Shown here in pieces: positions 11,491-23,200 of a DNA stretch of 64,000 nt. The stretch comes from Omphiscola glabra (Eukaryota; Mollusca; Gastropoda; Lymnaeidae), in assembly GCA_964017045.1 (NCBI GenBank), contig OZ024802.1, positions 27,592,293 through 27,656,292 of the forward strand, given 5' to 3'. Within the stretch, counting starts at the first letter, position 1; each line of letters begins with the position of its first letter. A program made the translations under genes and the position numbers. The notes beneath the pieces were generated by a model. The model worked only from the letters and a program-made list of their open reading frames with translations. It did not search any database and had not been told where the DNA came from.

Positions 11491-14400
11491 ATCTGCCGAC
11501 TACAATGGTCACTATACTAAGATGATCCCTACCGACTACAATGGTCACTACACTAAGATGACCTCTACCAACTACAATGGTCACTAAGATGATCGCTACC
11601 GACTACAGTGGTCGCTAAGATGATCTCTACCGACTACAATGGTCACTAAGATGGTCGCTACCGACTACAATTTCCCTAAGATAATATCTACCGACTACAG
11701 CTGTCACTAAGACGACAGAAACCGACTACAATGGTCCCTAAGATGATCTCTACCGACTACATTGGTCACTAAGATGATCTCTACCGACTACAATGGTCAC
11801 TAAGATGATCTCTACCGACTACAATGGTCACTAAGATGATCTCTACCGACTACATTGGTCACTAAGACGACAGCAACCGACTACAATGGTCCCTAAGATG
11901 ATCTCTACCGACTACATTGGTCACTAAGATGATCTCTACCGACTACATTGGTCACTAAGATGATCTCTACCGACTACATTGGTCACTAAGATGATCTCTA
12001 CCGACTACATTGGTCACTAAGACGACAGCAACCGACTACAATGGTCCCTAAGATGATCTCTACCGACTACATTGGTCCCTAAGATGATCTCTACCGACTA
12101 CATTGGTCACTAAGATGATCTCTACCGACTACAATGGTCCCTAAGATGATCTCTACCGACTACATTGGTCACTAAGGTCATCTCTACCGACTACAATGTT
12201 CGCTAAGATGATCTCTACCGACTACATTGGTCACTAAGATGATCTCTACCGACTACATTGGTCACTAAGGTCATCTCTACCGACTACAATGTTCGCTAAG
12301 ATGATCTCTACCGACTACAATGGTCCCTAAGATGATCTCTACCGACTACATTGGTCACTAAGATGATCTCTACCGACTACAATGGTCCCTAAGATGATCT
12401 CTACCGACTACATTGGTCACTAAGGTCATCTCTACCGACTACAATGTTCGCTAAGATGATCTCTACCGACTACAATGGTCCCTAAGATGATCTCTACCGA
12501 CTACATTGGTCACTAAGGTCATCTCTACCGACTACATTGGTCCCTAAGATGATCTCTACCGACTACATTGGTCACTAAGATGATCTCTACTGACTACATT
12601 GGTCACTAAGATGATCTCTACCGACTACATTGGTCACTAAGATGATCTCTACCGACTACAATGGTCCCTAAGATGATCTCTACCGACTACATTGGTCACT
12701 AAGGTCATCTCTACCGACTACAATGTTCGCTAAGATGATCTCTACCGACTACAATGGTCCCTAAGATGATCTCTACCGACTACATTGGTCACTAAGGTCA
12801 TCTCTACCGACTACATTGGTCCCTAAGATGATCTCTACCGACTACATTGGTCACTAAGATGATCTCTACCGACTACATTGGTCACTAAGATGATCTCTAC
12901 CGACTACAATGGTCCCTAAGATGATCTCTACCGACTACAATGTTCGCTAAGATGATCTCTACCGACTACAATGGTCCCTAAGATGATCTCTACCGACTAC
13001 ATTGGTCACTAAGATGATCTCTACCGACTACATTGGTCACTAAGACGACAGCAACCGACTACAATGGTCCCTAAGATGATCTCTACCGACTACAATGGTC
13101 CCTAAGATGATCTCTACCGACTACATTGGTCACTAAGATGATCTCTACCGACTACATTGGTCACTAAGATGATCTCTACCGACTACAATGGTCCCTAAGA
13201 TGATCTCTACCGACTACAATGTTCGCTAAGATGATCTCTACCGACTACATTGGTCACTAAGATGATCTCTACCGACTACAATGGTCCCTAAGATGATCTC
13301 TACCGACTACAATGTTCGCTAAGATGATCTCTACCGACTACATTGGTCCCTAAGATGATCTCTACCAACTACATTGGTCCCTAAGATGATCTCTACCGAC
13401 TACATTGGTCCCTAAGATGATCTCTACCGACTACAATGGTCCCTAAGATGATCTCTACCGACTACATTGGTCCCTAAGATGATCTCTACCGACTACATTG
13501 GTCCCTAAGATGATCTCTACCGACTACAATGTTCGCTAAGATGATCTCTACCGACTACAATGTTCGCTAAGATGATCTCTACCGACTACAATGTTCGCTA
13601 AGATGATCTCTACCGACTACATTGGTCACTAAGATGATCTCTACCGACTACATTGGTCACTAAGATGATCTCTACCGACTACAATGTTCGCTAAGATGAT
13701 CTCTACCGACTACATTGGTCACTAAGATGATCTCTACCGACTACAATGTTCGCTAAGATGATCTCTACCGACTACAATGGTCCCTAAGATGATCTCTACC
13801 GACTACATTGGTCCCTAAGATGATCTCTACCGACTACATTGGTCACTAAGATGATCTCTACCGACTACAATGGTCCCTAAGATGATCTCTACCGACTACA
13901 ATGTTCGCTAAGATGATCTCTACCGACTACATTGGTCACTAAGATGATCTCTACCGACTACAATGTTCGCTAAGATGATCTCTACCGACTACAATGTTCG
14001 CTAAGATGATCTCTACCGACTACATTGGTCACTAAGGTCATCTCTACCGACTACATTGGTCCCTAAGATGATCTCTACCGACTACATTGGTCACTAAGAT
14101 GATCTCTACCGACTACATTGGTCACTAAGATGATCTCTACCGATTACATTGGTCACTAAGATGATCTCTACCGACTACAATGGTCCCTAAGATGATCTCT
14201 ACCGACTACATTGGTCACTAAGGTCATCTCTACCGACTACATTGGTCACTAAGGTCATCTCTACCGACTACAATGTTCGCTAAGATGATCTCTACCGACT
14301 ACAATGGTCCCTAACATGATCTCTACCGACTACATTGGTCACTAAGGTCATCTCTACCGACTACATTGGTCCCTAAGATGATCTCTACCGACTACATTGG

Positions 14401-17195
14401 TCACTAAGATGATCTCTACCGACTACATTGGTCACTAAGATGATCTCTACCGACTACAATGGTCCCTAAGATGATCTCTACCGACTACAATGTTCGCTAA
14501 GATGATCTCTACCGACTACATTGGTCACTAAGATGATCTCTACCGACTACATTGGTCACTAAGATGATCTCTACCGACTACATTGGTCACTAAGATGATC
14601 TCTACCGACTACATTGGTCACTAAGATGATCTCTACCGACTACATTGGTCACTAAGATGATCTCTACCGACTACATTGGTCACTAAGATGATCTCTACCG
14701 ACTACATTGGTCACTAAGATGATCTCTACCGACTACATTGGTCACTAAGATGATCTCTACCGACTACATTGGTCACTAAGATGATCTCTACCGACTACAT
14801 TGGTCACTAAGATGATCTCTACCGACTACATTGGTCACTAAGATGATCTCTACCGACTACATTGGTCACTAAGATGATCTCTACCGACTACATTGGTCAC
14901 TAAGATGATCTCTACCGACTACAATGGTCCCTAAGATGATCTCTACCGACTACATTGGTCACTAAGATGATCTCTACCGACTACAATGTTCGCTAAGATG
15001 ATCTCTACCGACTACATTGGTCACTAAGATGATCTCTACCGACTACATTGGTCACTAAGATGATCTCTACCGACTACATTGGTCACTAAGATGATCTCTA
15101 CCGACTACATTGGTCACTAAGATGATCTCTACCGACTACATTGGTCACTAAGATGATCTCTACCGACTACATTGGTCACTAAGATGATCTCTACCGACTA
15201 CAATGTTCGCTAAGATGATCTCTACCGACTACAATGGTCCCTAAGATGATCTCTACCGACTACATTGGTCACTAAGATGATCTCTACCGACTACATTGGT
15301 CACTAAGATGATCTCTACCGACTACAATGGTCCCTAAGATGATCTCTACCGACTACATTGGTCACTAAGATGATCTCTACCGACTACAATGTTCGCTAAG
15401 ATGATCTCTACCGACTACATTGTTCACTAAGATGATCTCTACCGACTACATTGGTCACTAAGATGATCTCTACCGACTACATTGGTCACTAAGATGATCT
15501 CTACCGACTACATTGGTCACTAAGATGATCTCTACCGACTACATTGGTCACTAAGATGATCTCTACCGACTACAATGTTCGCTAAGATGATCTCTACCGA
15601 CTACAATGTTCGCTAAGATGATCTCTACCGACTACAATGGTCACTAAGATGATCTCTACCGACTACATTGGTCACTAAGATGATCTCTACCGACTACATT
15701 GGTCACTAAGATGATCTCTACCGACTACAATGGTCCCTAAGATGATCTCTACCGACTACAATGTTCGCTAAGATGATCTCTACCGACTACATTGGTCCCT
15801 AAGATGATCTCTACCGACTACAATGGTCCCTAAGATGATCTCTACCGACTACATTGGTCACTAAGATGATCTCTACCGACTACATTGGTCCCTAAGATGA
15901 TCTCTACCGACTACAATGGTCCCTAAGATGATCTCTACCGACTACATTGGTCACTAAGATGATCTCTACCGACTACATTGGTCACTAAGATGATCTCTAC
16001 CGACTACATTGGTCACTAAGGTCATCTCTACCGACTACAATGTTCGCTAAGATGATCTCTACCGACTACATTGGTCACTAAGATGATCTCTACCGACTAC
16101 ATTGGTCACTAAGATGATCTCTACCGACTACATTGGTCACTAAGGTCATCTCTACCGACTACAATGTTCGCTAAGATGATCTCTACCGACTACATTGGTC
16201 ACTAAGATGATCTCTACCGACTACATTGGTCACTAAGATGATCTCTACCGACTACATTGGTCACTAAGGTCATCTCTACCGACTACAATGTTCGCTAAGA
16301 TGATCTCTACCGACTACATTGGTCACTAAGATGATCTCTACCGACTACATTGGTCACTAAGATGATCTCTACCGACTACATTGGTCACTAAGATGATCTC
16401 TACCGACTACATTGGTCACTAAGGTCATCTCTACCGACTACAATGTTCGCTAAGATTATCTCTACCGACTACATTGGTCACTAAGGTCATCTCTACCGAC
16501 TACAATGGTCGCTAAGATGATCTCTACCGACTACAATGTTCGCTAAGATGATCTCTACCGACTACATTGGTCACTAAGATGATCTCTACCGACTACATTG
16601 GTCACTAAGGTCATCTCTACCGACTACAATGTTCGCTAAGATTATCTCTACCGACTACATTGGTCACTAAGGTCATCTCTACCGACTACAATGTTCATTA
16701 AGATGATCTCTACCGACTACATTGGTCACTAAGATGATCTCTACCGACTACAATGGTCATTAAGATGATCGCTACCGACTACATTGGTCACTAAGATGAT
16801 CTCTACCGACTACAATGGTCATTAAGATGATCGCTACCGACTACATTGGTCACTAAGATGATCTCTACCGACTACATTGGTCACTAAGATGATCTCTACC
16901 GACTATAATGGTCACTAAGATGATCTCTACCGACTATAATGGTCACTAAGATGATCTCTACCGACTACAATGGTCCCTAAGATGATCTCTACCGACTACA
17001 TTGGTCACTAAGATGATCTCTACCGACTACAATGGTCCCTAAGATGATCTCTACCGACTACAATGGTCCCTAAGATGATCTCTACCGACTACATTGGTCA
17101 CTAAGATGATCTCTACCGACTACATTGGTCACTAAGATGATCTCTACCGACTACAATGGTCATTAAGATGATCTCTACCGACTACAATGTTCGCT
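11491..17195. repeat. 31-bp satellite, main block, about 184 copies
   Basis: The unit is CTAAGATGATCTCTACCGAC plus an 11-bp variable part. The main variant forms of that part read TACATTGGTCA, TACAATGGTCC and TACAATGTTCG, and a separate change replaces AAGATGATC with AAGGTCATC. The first 10-12 units (to about 11,850) are more diverged, as expected for an array edge. There are no frames of note because 31 is not a multiple of three. Confidence 0.98.
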
Positions 17196-18012
17196 AAGAC
17201 TCCCTGTACCGACAACAATGTTCGCTAAGACTCCCTGTACCTACTACAATAGGACGCTAAGACTCCCTGTACCTACTACAATGTTCGCTAAGACTCCCTC
17301 TACCTACTACAATGTTCGCTAAGACTCCCTGTACCGACTACAATGTTCGCTAAGACTCCCTGTACCTACTACAATGTTCGCTAAGACTTCCTGTACCTAC
17401 TACAATAGGACGCTAAGACTCCCTGTACCTACTACAATAGGACGCTAAGACTCCCTGTACCTACTACAATAGGACGCTAAGACTCCCTGTACCTACTACA
17501 ATAGGACGCTAAGACTCCCTGTACCTACTACAATAGGACGCTAAGACTCCCTGTACCTACTACAATGTTCGCTAAGACTCCTTCTACCTACTACAATGTT
17601 CGCTAAGACTCCCTGTACCGACTACAATGTTCGCTAAGACTCCCTGTACCGACTACAATGTTCGCTAAGACTCCCTGTACCTACTACAATAGGACGCTAA
17701 GACTCCCTGTACCTACTACAATGTTCGCTAAGACTCCCTCTACCTACTACAATGTTCGCTAAGACTCCCTGTACCTACTACAATGTTCGCTAAGACTCCC
17801 TGTACCTACTACAATGTTCGCTAAGACTCCCTGTACCTACTACAATAGGACGCTAAGACTCCCTGTACCTACTACAATAGGACGCTAAGACTCCCTGTAC
17901 CTACTACAATAGGACGCTAAGACTCCCTGTACCTACTACAATAGGACGCTAAGACTCCCTGTACCTACTACAATAGGACGCTAAGACTCCCTGTACCTAC
18001 TACAATAGGACG
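17196..18012. repeat. 31/32-bp satellite, distinct second subfamily, about 26 copies
   Basis: Units change abruptly to CTAAGACTCCCTGTACCTAC, with TACAATGTTCG or the one-base-longer TACAATAGGACG. The block is contiguous with the main satellite and ends sharply at CACCGTGTG (about 18014). Confidence 0.97.
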
Positions 18013-18242
18013 CCACCGTGTGTTCTCTGTGGGTTTTCAAACAATGCGGACTTCTTAGCCATTCTTCTACTGCTGTCAAAATAGAATCACCGAATACGGC
18101 CCTGAGTGGATGAAAGAAGGTGTACTTTGTACACTCTGTTGACCAGTCGAAGCTTAGTTGGAAAGTTACACACGCGAAATTGTATGTTTCTGTACCTTTA
18201 AAAACGAAGCCATTTTTTTAAAATGTTTGATTTGTTCTAGAG

Positions 18243-18429
18243 CAGCGGTTCTCAACCTTCCTAATGCCGCGACCCTTTAACACAGTTCCTCATGATGGGG
18301 TGAGCCCCGACCATAATATTATTTTTCTTGCCACTTCATAAATACGTGTTTTCCGATGGTCTTGGGCGACCCCTGTGTAAGGGTAGTTCGACTTCCAAAG
18401 CGTCGCGACCCACAGGCTGAGAACCGGTG
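18243..18429. mobile_element. SPIN-like non-autonomous hAT element, copy A
   Basis: The termini are CAGCGGTTCTCAACCTT and, on the complement, CACCGGTTCTCAGCCTG. The interior has GCCGCGACCCTTTAA, CAGTTCCTCATGATG, TTCCGATGGTCTT, GGCGACCCCTGTG and GTCGCGACCCACAGG. As I recall it, this is the organisation of the SPIN (SPACE INVADERS) family. The flanks TTCTAGAG (18235-18242) and TTCTAAAA (18430-18437) agree at 6 of 8 positions and have the central TA of Buster-type hAT targets. Confidence 0.85.
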
Positions 18430-18464
18430 TTCTAAAAGAATATTTTTTAAAATTATAATCTTAC

Positions 18465-18549
18465 CGACTGTCACAGAACAGGTGTTAATGAGGAGGGCTC
18501 CGGTCCAAACAACAGCTCCATGCTCAGAGATGGTAATCAAATGTTTCAT
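18465..18549 (-). CDS. Candidate orphan first coding exon, unknown product
   Basis: On the minus strand an ATG at 18549 opens a 28-codon frame with a hydrophobic stretch (AVVWTGALLINTCSVTV). It ends in phase 1 at a canonical donor (GTAAG, from 18464). A TATAAAAT box lies 175 bp upstream. This resembles the signal-peptide first exons of the two GH45 genes on the same strand upstream, but the sequence is not similar to them and no second exon is visible. The 31-bp satellite begins about 450 bp further on. It could be a gene remnant, a first exon with a very long intron, or chance. Confidence 0.3.
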
Positions 18550-18723
18550 CCCTGATATCAAAGATCCCCCGTAGTCCTCACTATATGTCCAACCATCTCT
18601 ATGTCTCCTGTTTCGACTTGACTGTTCCTTAGCTCGGCTGTCTCTGCTCCGCTCAGCTTGTTTCGCCTGAACTCTTCAGCTCCTGTCGTCTCAACTGATC
18701 TCAAACTGTCCTCAAACGTCCAC

Positions 18724-18731
18724 ATTTTATA
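18724..18731 (-). promoter_or_regulatory. TATA-like box of the candidate orphan exon
   Basis: TATAAAAT on the minus strand, in the context GGCTATAAAATG. The GGCTATAAAA core is shared with the GH45 copy 1 promoter. Confidence 0.35.
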
Positions 18732-18779
18732 GCCAGTTACAGCCAGTTCTCTAGCTCTTGGGTGGCTCTGGCGTGCCCC

Positions 18780-20230
18780 AACCTATTAAACGATCCATGA
18801 CCCAACCCCCTTTACCTGCTCATTCGGAACTTCCAGTGTTAACCATAAAACGAGTACACACCGAAAGGAAAGCGTGTAACATAAAAAAAAAAAAAAGAAG
18901 ACAATCTGCTCTATCTCGTGAATCTATTAAATTTTGACCGCTTGGCAATTCCTTTCCCCAAATAACAGCAATTTTCGGCCGAGCATAAAGTGACCCGAAC
19001 AACAATGGTTTGGGGGGGGGGGGTCTGTACAACACGCCGTTCCAATAATTTGTAATATCGACAGCAATTCCAATCGAAATGTGGGGGTCTAAAGTCTAAA
19101 CTACCTGGAAAAGTCCAACGGTTTCCCCGGATCATAAAAAGATTTTTTTTAAAAAATTTGAAGCTTTAAAATACATATATCAAGCTTGTCCCCAACAAAC
19201 AAGTCTCCAACAAGTACGTCACCACCAACAACGTCACCAACAAACAAGTCTCCAACAAGTACGTCACCAACAACAACGTCACCTACAAACGAGTACCCCC
19301 AACAAACATCAAACATGTCACTAGGACACATACCACTAACAAATATATCCCTGCAAAATTTCCAAACACAAAAATGAAACGTGCAACAATTATAAGTGAT
19401 AATGTGAAGTGTGATGTCACGCCAATCTGTTGGTACCCGACTATCCACCCCACAACACAACACACCAGTCTGCGGATACCCTCAAAGGTAAAACACAATT
19501 CCTGCGTTTCAACTGCTCTCCTCATTGCTCATCTCAACTCAGGGGCGTTGCTCGGGTCAGTGCCGATCGGGGCTGGCCAAGACTTTTCCTTCTCCTGCCA
19601 CGACAAAAAAACAAACAAACAACAAACCATCTGCTGTTGGTCGAAAGTTCCGCCCCTGCATATGAAGAACAAGAAGTAACACCAGCGGCGGACCGCTCCT
19701 CTCCGCACCCTAGTCCTCTACGCCCCTGTCTTAACATCTTTCTCTTAAGTAAACTTATTTTGACCATGAAGCAGACAGTAAGAGACTAATAATTGAATAT
19801 ATTAATACAGGCGTAGGCTGTATATTTTGGTATTATATTTATATTGACAAAAGTAGGATTGCTCATTTTTAAAGCAGGATTTTGAAATAAATTTAAATTA
19901 ATGTTTTTTTCTTGTTTTCTAATTTGTGACAGTATTTGGTTTACGGTTTTTAAAGAATGTGGAAAAATTGTTGAATATGGTGTAAGGTAAACGAGAGAAA
20001 AAAAAAAGGGGGGGGGGGGGTACTAAAATCGGCCAAAATAGCGTGACGTCATTCATGAAAATAAAGTTAGTTAACCTTTTTAAATGGACGACATAAAAAT
20101 ATTTAAAAAAAGAAAACTACTATCTGTGAAGACTTAAAATTTCTTTAAATCATAATGTAACTTTTTAAAAATACATTCAGATAGAAACTATAATATTAAA
20201 GTAATTGTATACAAATAAATAATAATTTAA
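18780..20230. other. Non-coding spacer downstream of GH45 copy 1
   Basis: The spacer holds a G run (19012-19023), a short degenerate repeat with AACAAGTACGTCACCAAC at 19186-19310, a G run at 20009-20020 and poly(A)-rich parts. No exon is supported. Confidence 0.55.
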
Positions 20231-20259
20231 AAAAACAACACATGATTTTCATTTGAGAG

Positions 20260-20265
20260 TTTATT
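20260..20265 (-). terminator. AATAAA overlapping the GH45 copy 1 stop codon
   Basis: On the minus strand the last codons are GGG AAA TAA followed by ACT, so AATAAA overlaps the stop. I found no other AATAAA in the next 250 nt, so this may be the polyadenylation signal or a coincidence of the codon choice. Confidence 0.35.
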
Positions 20266-23200
20266 TCCCACTGTGGAAACATTCACACTGGTGCCATTTG
20301 TTGACGAAATCAGAGGGGCAGGCGACATGCTCCCACGTGACTTCGGGGTTGTCCCAGCCCAGTCTGCTTGAAATCTGAGAATTGTGGTTCTGGAGATCGA
20401 AGTGGATCTCGTAGCCATGGGTGTTGGCTTGGTCTGTTGATAGGTCAAGGGGAAGTTATTAGAGATAAGAAAATGCGAAGCTTTCATTAAGTTGAAAGGG
20501 GAAGGAATGACTGAGAAAAAGGGGGAAGTTATCAATAAGTAGAAAAGGGGAAGGAATCACTGATAAGAAAGGGAAAGTTATTATTAGGTAGAAAAGGTGA
20601 AGGAATCACTAAAAAGAAAAGGGTAAGTTATCAGTTGGTAGAAAAAGGGAAGGAATCACTGAGAAGAAAAGGGGAACTATCAGGAGGCGAAGGGGAGATA
20701 ATAACTGAGAAGAAATCCTAAAACTATCGTTAAGAGGTAAAGGCGAAGTAATAACTGAGAAGAAAAGGGGAAGTAATAACCGATAAAAAGGGAAGTAATA
20801 ACCGAGAAGGAAAGGGGAAGTAATAACTAAGAAGAAAGGGGTAAGTAATAACCGAGAAGAAAATGGGAAGAAGAACCGAGTAGAAAGGGGTAAGTAATAA
20901 CCGAGAAGAAAAGTGATGTAATTTATACTTATATGAATTTTTTTCCTTCTGTTTTTTTTTCTGTTTTTTTCCTTTCACCGATAAAGGCATTTACCGAAAC
21001 GTTTACATTTGTATTCTGTGTGCTTATTATTAAAGCTTGACCCAGACCCTAGGGAGAGTGGCCTGCGAACGCTGTAAACGCAGCGTTGTCGGTAGACCGG
21101 ACTTGCGCCAGGCCTGAGGGGATGTCGGCAGGGAGACCTATGTGACATTGTTTGTTTTTTTACAGCCATTTTGTGTGTATCATTAATCTCTTTTAAAGGT
21201 TGCGGTGTTTTAATCTTTATCTTTTTAAGTTCAAAGAAAGGTATCTATATATTTTAAACCTTTTAAATCAAAGTTTCTCATTTAAAGAATTTTGAAGAAA
21301 TTGAGAATTTGAAGACTGATATATCTTATACTTTGAACCGAATTACCGCTATTCTGATTATTTCAAATCGCTGTTAAACATCCGTGGTTAGATTCGGACC
21401 GCAAGGAACGCCTAGCATTACGCCAGATGCGCCAACAGTGAATGTTAAACGACACTTACTGGTTCCTGGCTTCCCAGCTTGACCACACCACTCACGGTTA
21501 TCGTTGATGGGGCAATCGTTGGTCACCAGGAAGATGTGTGCGCTGGTGTCGCGGGGCGCCTGGCCTTGTCCTGGAACAAAGCCACCTGGGAGGAAAAAAG
21601 AGGGGGGGGGGGGAATATATCATTCACAATAATTATAAATGTGCAAAAACACGCGAAGTAAAATTTATTGATAACATCTTCATGACAATTTCGATTTCAT
21701 GACAATTCATATTATAAGAAGTTCATAACAAGCTCACGACACGTTCATAAGAAGATCACATGAAGATCATAAGAAGATCATAACAAGTTCATAACAAGTT
21801 CATAACAAGATCTTGACAAGTTCATAAGAAGTTCATAAAAAGTTCATAACAAGATCATGAAAAGTTCATAACAAGATCATAACAAGATCATGACAAGCCC
21901 ATAACAAGTTCAAGTAAAGCTAATGGTTCTTTGTTAATAATTAATTATATGACTTTGTATGTATTAATTCCTTAATATCAATAGAGTGTTCTAACCCAGT
22001 GGTCGGAAAATCGCGGCTCGCGAGCCACATGCGGCTCTTTAGTGACCTGAGTGCCGCTCGGTCAGACGGCCAAAAATCGATTTTGACTCCCAAAAACATT
22101 ACTTTTTAAACAGGTTCTGGAAAATAAATTTGAATCTCAACATTTTTTTAAATCGTTCTGCTGCTGATTTTTGGCTCCTTTGACTTATGAGTTTGCCGAC
22201 CACTGTCCTATTCTATAACACATTCAAGCGTAATGAAGTCACATACATTTTTATTTGATCAATGTCCCATAACTTAAGATCAATGAATGCGAAAAGATAA
22301 GTTATTTTTCTGTTAAATTAATGTGTGCATTTTCGCTGAATTGTGTGTCGGTTTTCTCCCAATTCAGATGAGTAGCTGGGGGGGGGGGCAGGGGAAACGG
22401 ATGTCCCTGGGTGCCAGACTAGTAAAAGGGCGCCAAAATGTGCTTTTATATTATTTTATTGATGAAAATAATGGTTTTTAGAGCTGTAAAAAAAAAAAAA
22501 GAAAAGGAGGTGCTTTAAAATGAATATTGTCCCCGGGCGCCAAACACTCTAGCCACGCCCTCTGTCCCAAATATAATTTAAATAACGCCAAAAATATCTA
22601 GGGCAAGTCAGATTGTAAATAATTGTGTAGAGTTTCGTTAGAGGTTTAGAATAAGTGCCATCAGTTTGCTCATACATTTTCTTGAAATATTTATTATAAA
22701 ATGCCTTGAACAAGTGACTTATTTGAACAAGTGACTTATTTGAACAAGTGACTTTTTTGAACAAGTGACTTATTTGAACAAGTGACTTTTTTGAACAAGT
22801 GACTTATTTGAACAGTTTTTTAAACGTTGGATCTTTTGACCCGCCTGGCGGGGTTGGTCTGACCCACTGCATCCCATCTGGTAATTGATGGACTGCATTC
22901 AAGTTGTGTAAATGAAGTATAAGAAAGGAGTATGCTAAACTTCAATTCATAGACAGGATAAAAGATTTTGACTTATCGGCTTAGAGCCTTCACCAGAAAA
23001 TAAGACAAAATAAGACAATATGACTGGAATCAGATGACAGTAAAGAAAAAAAAACTTTAGAGATTTCCTTTTTGTTGCCGGAAGTAGGATTGCAGGAAGT
23101 GAAAGAATATAAATATTGGTGCTGTGAAAAATAAGGTAGAGAATCTTAACGGACCAAAATATTTAGGGATACATAAAATCTAAGGAAAATTTTTTTAAAA

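Noticed and set aside
11491..18012. CRISPR array
   Set aside because: Units are contiguous with no spacers, there are no cas genes, and the genome is eukaryotic.
19374..19789. Two overlapping plus-strand frames of about 100-120 codons
   Set aside because: No conserved content or splice signals. They overlap frames on the other strand and look like chance.
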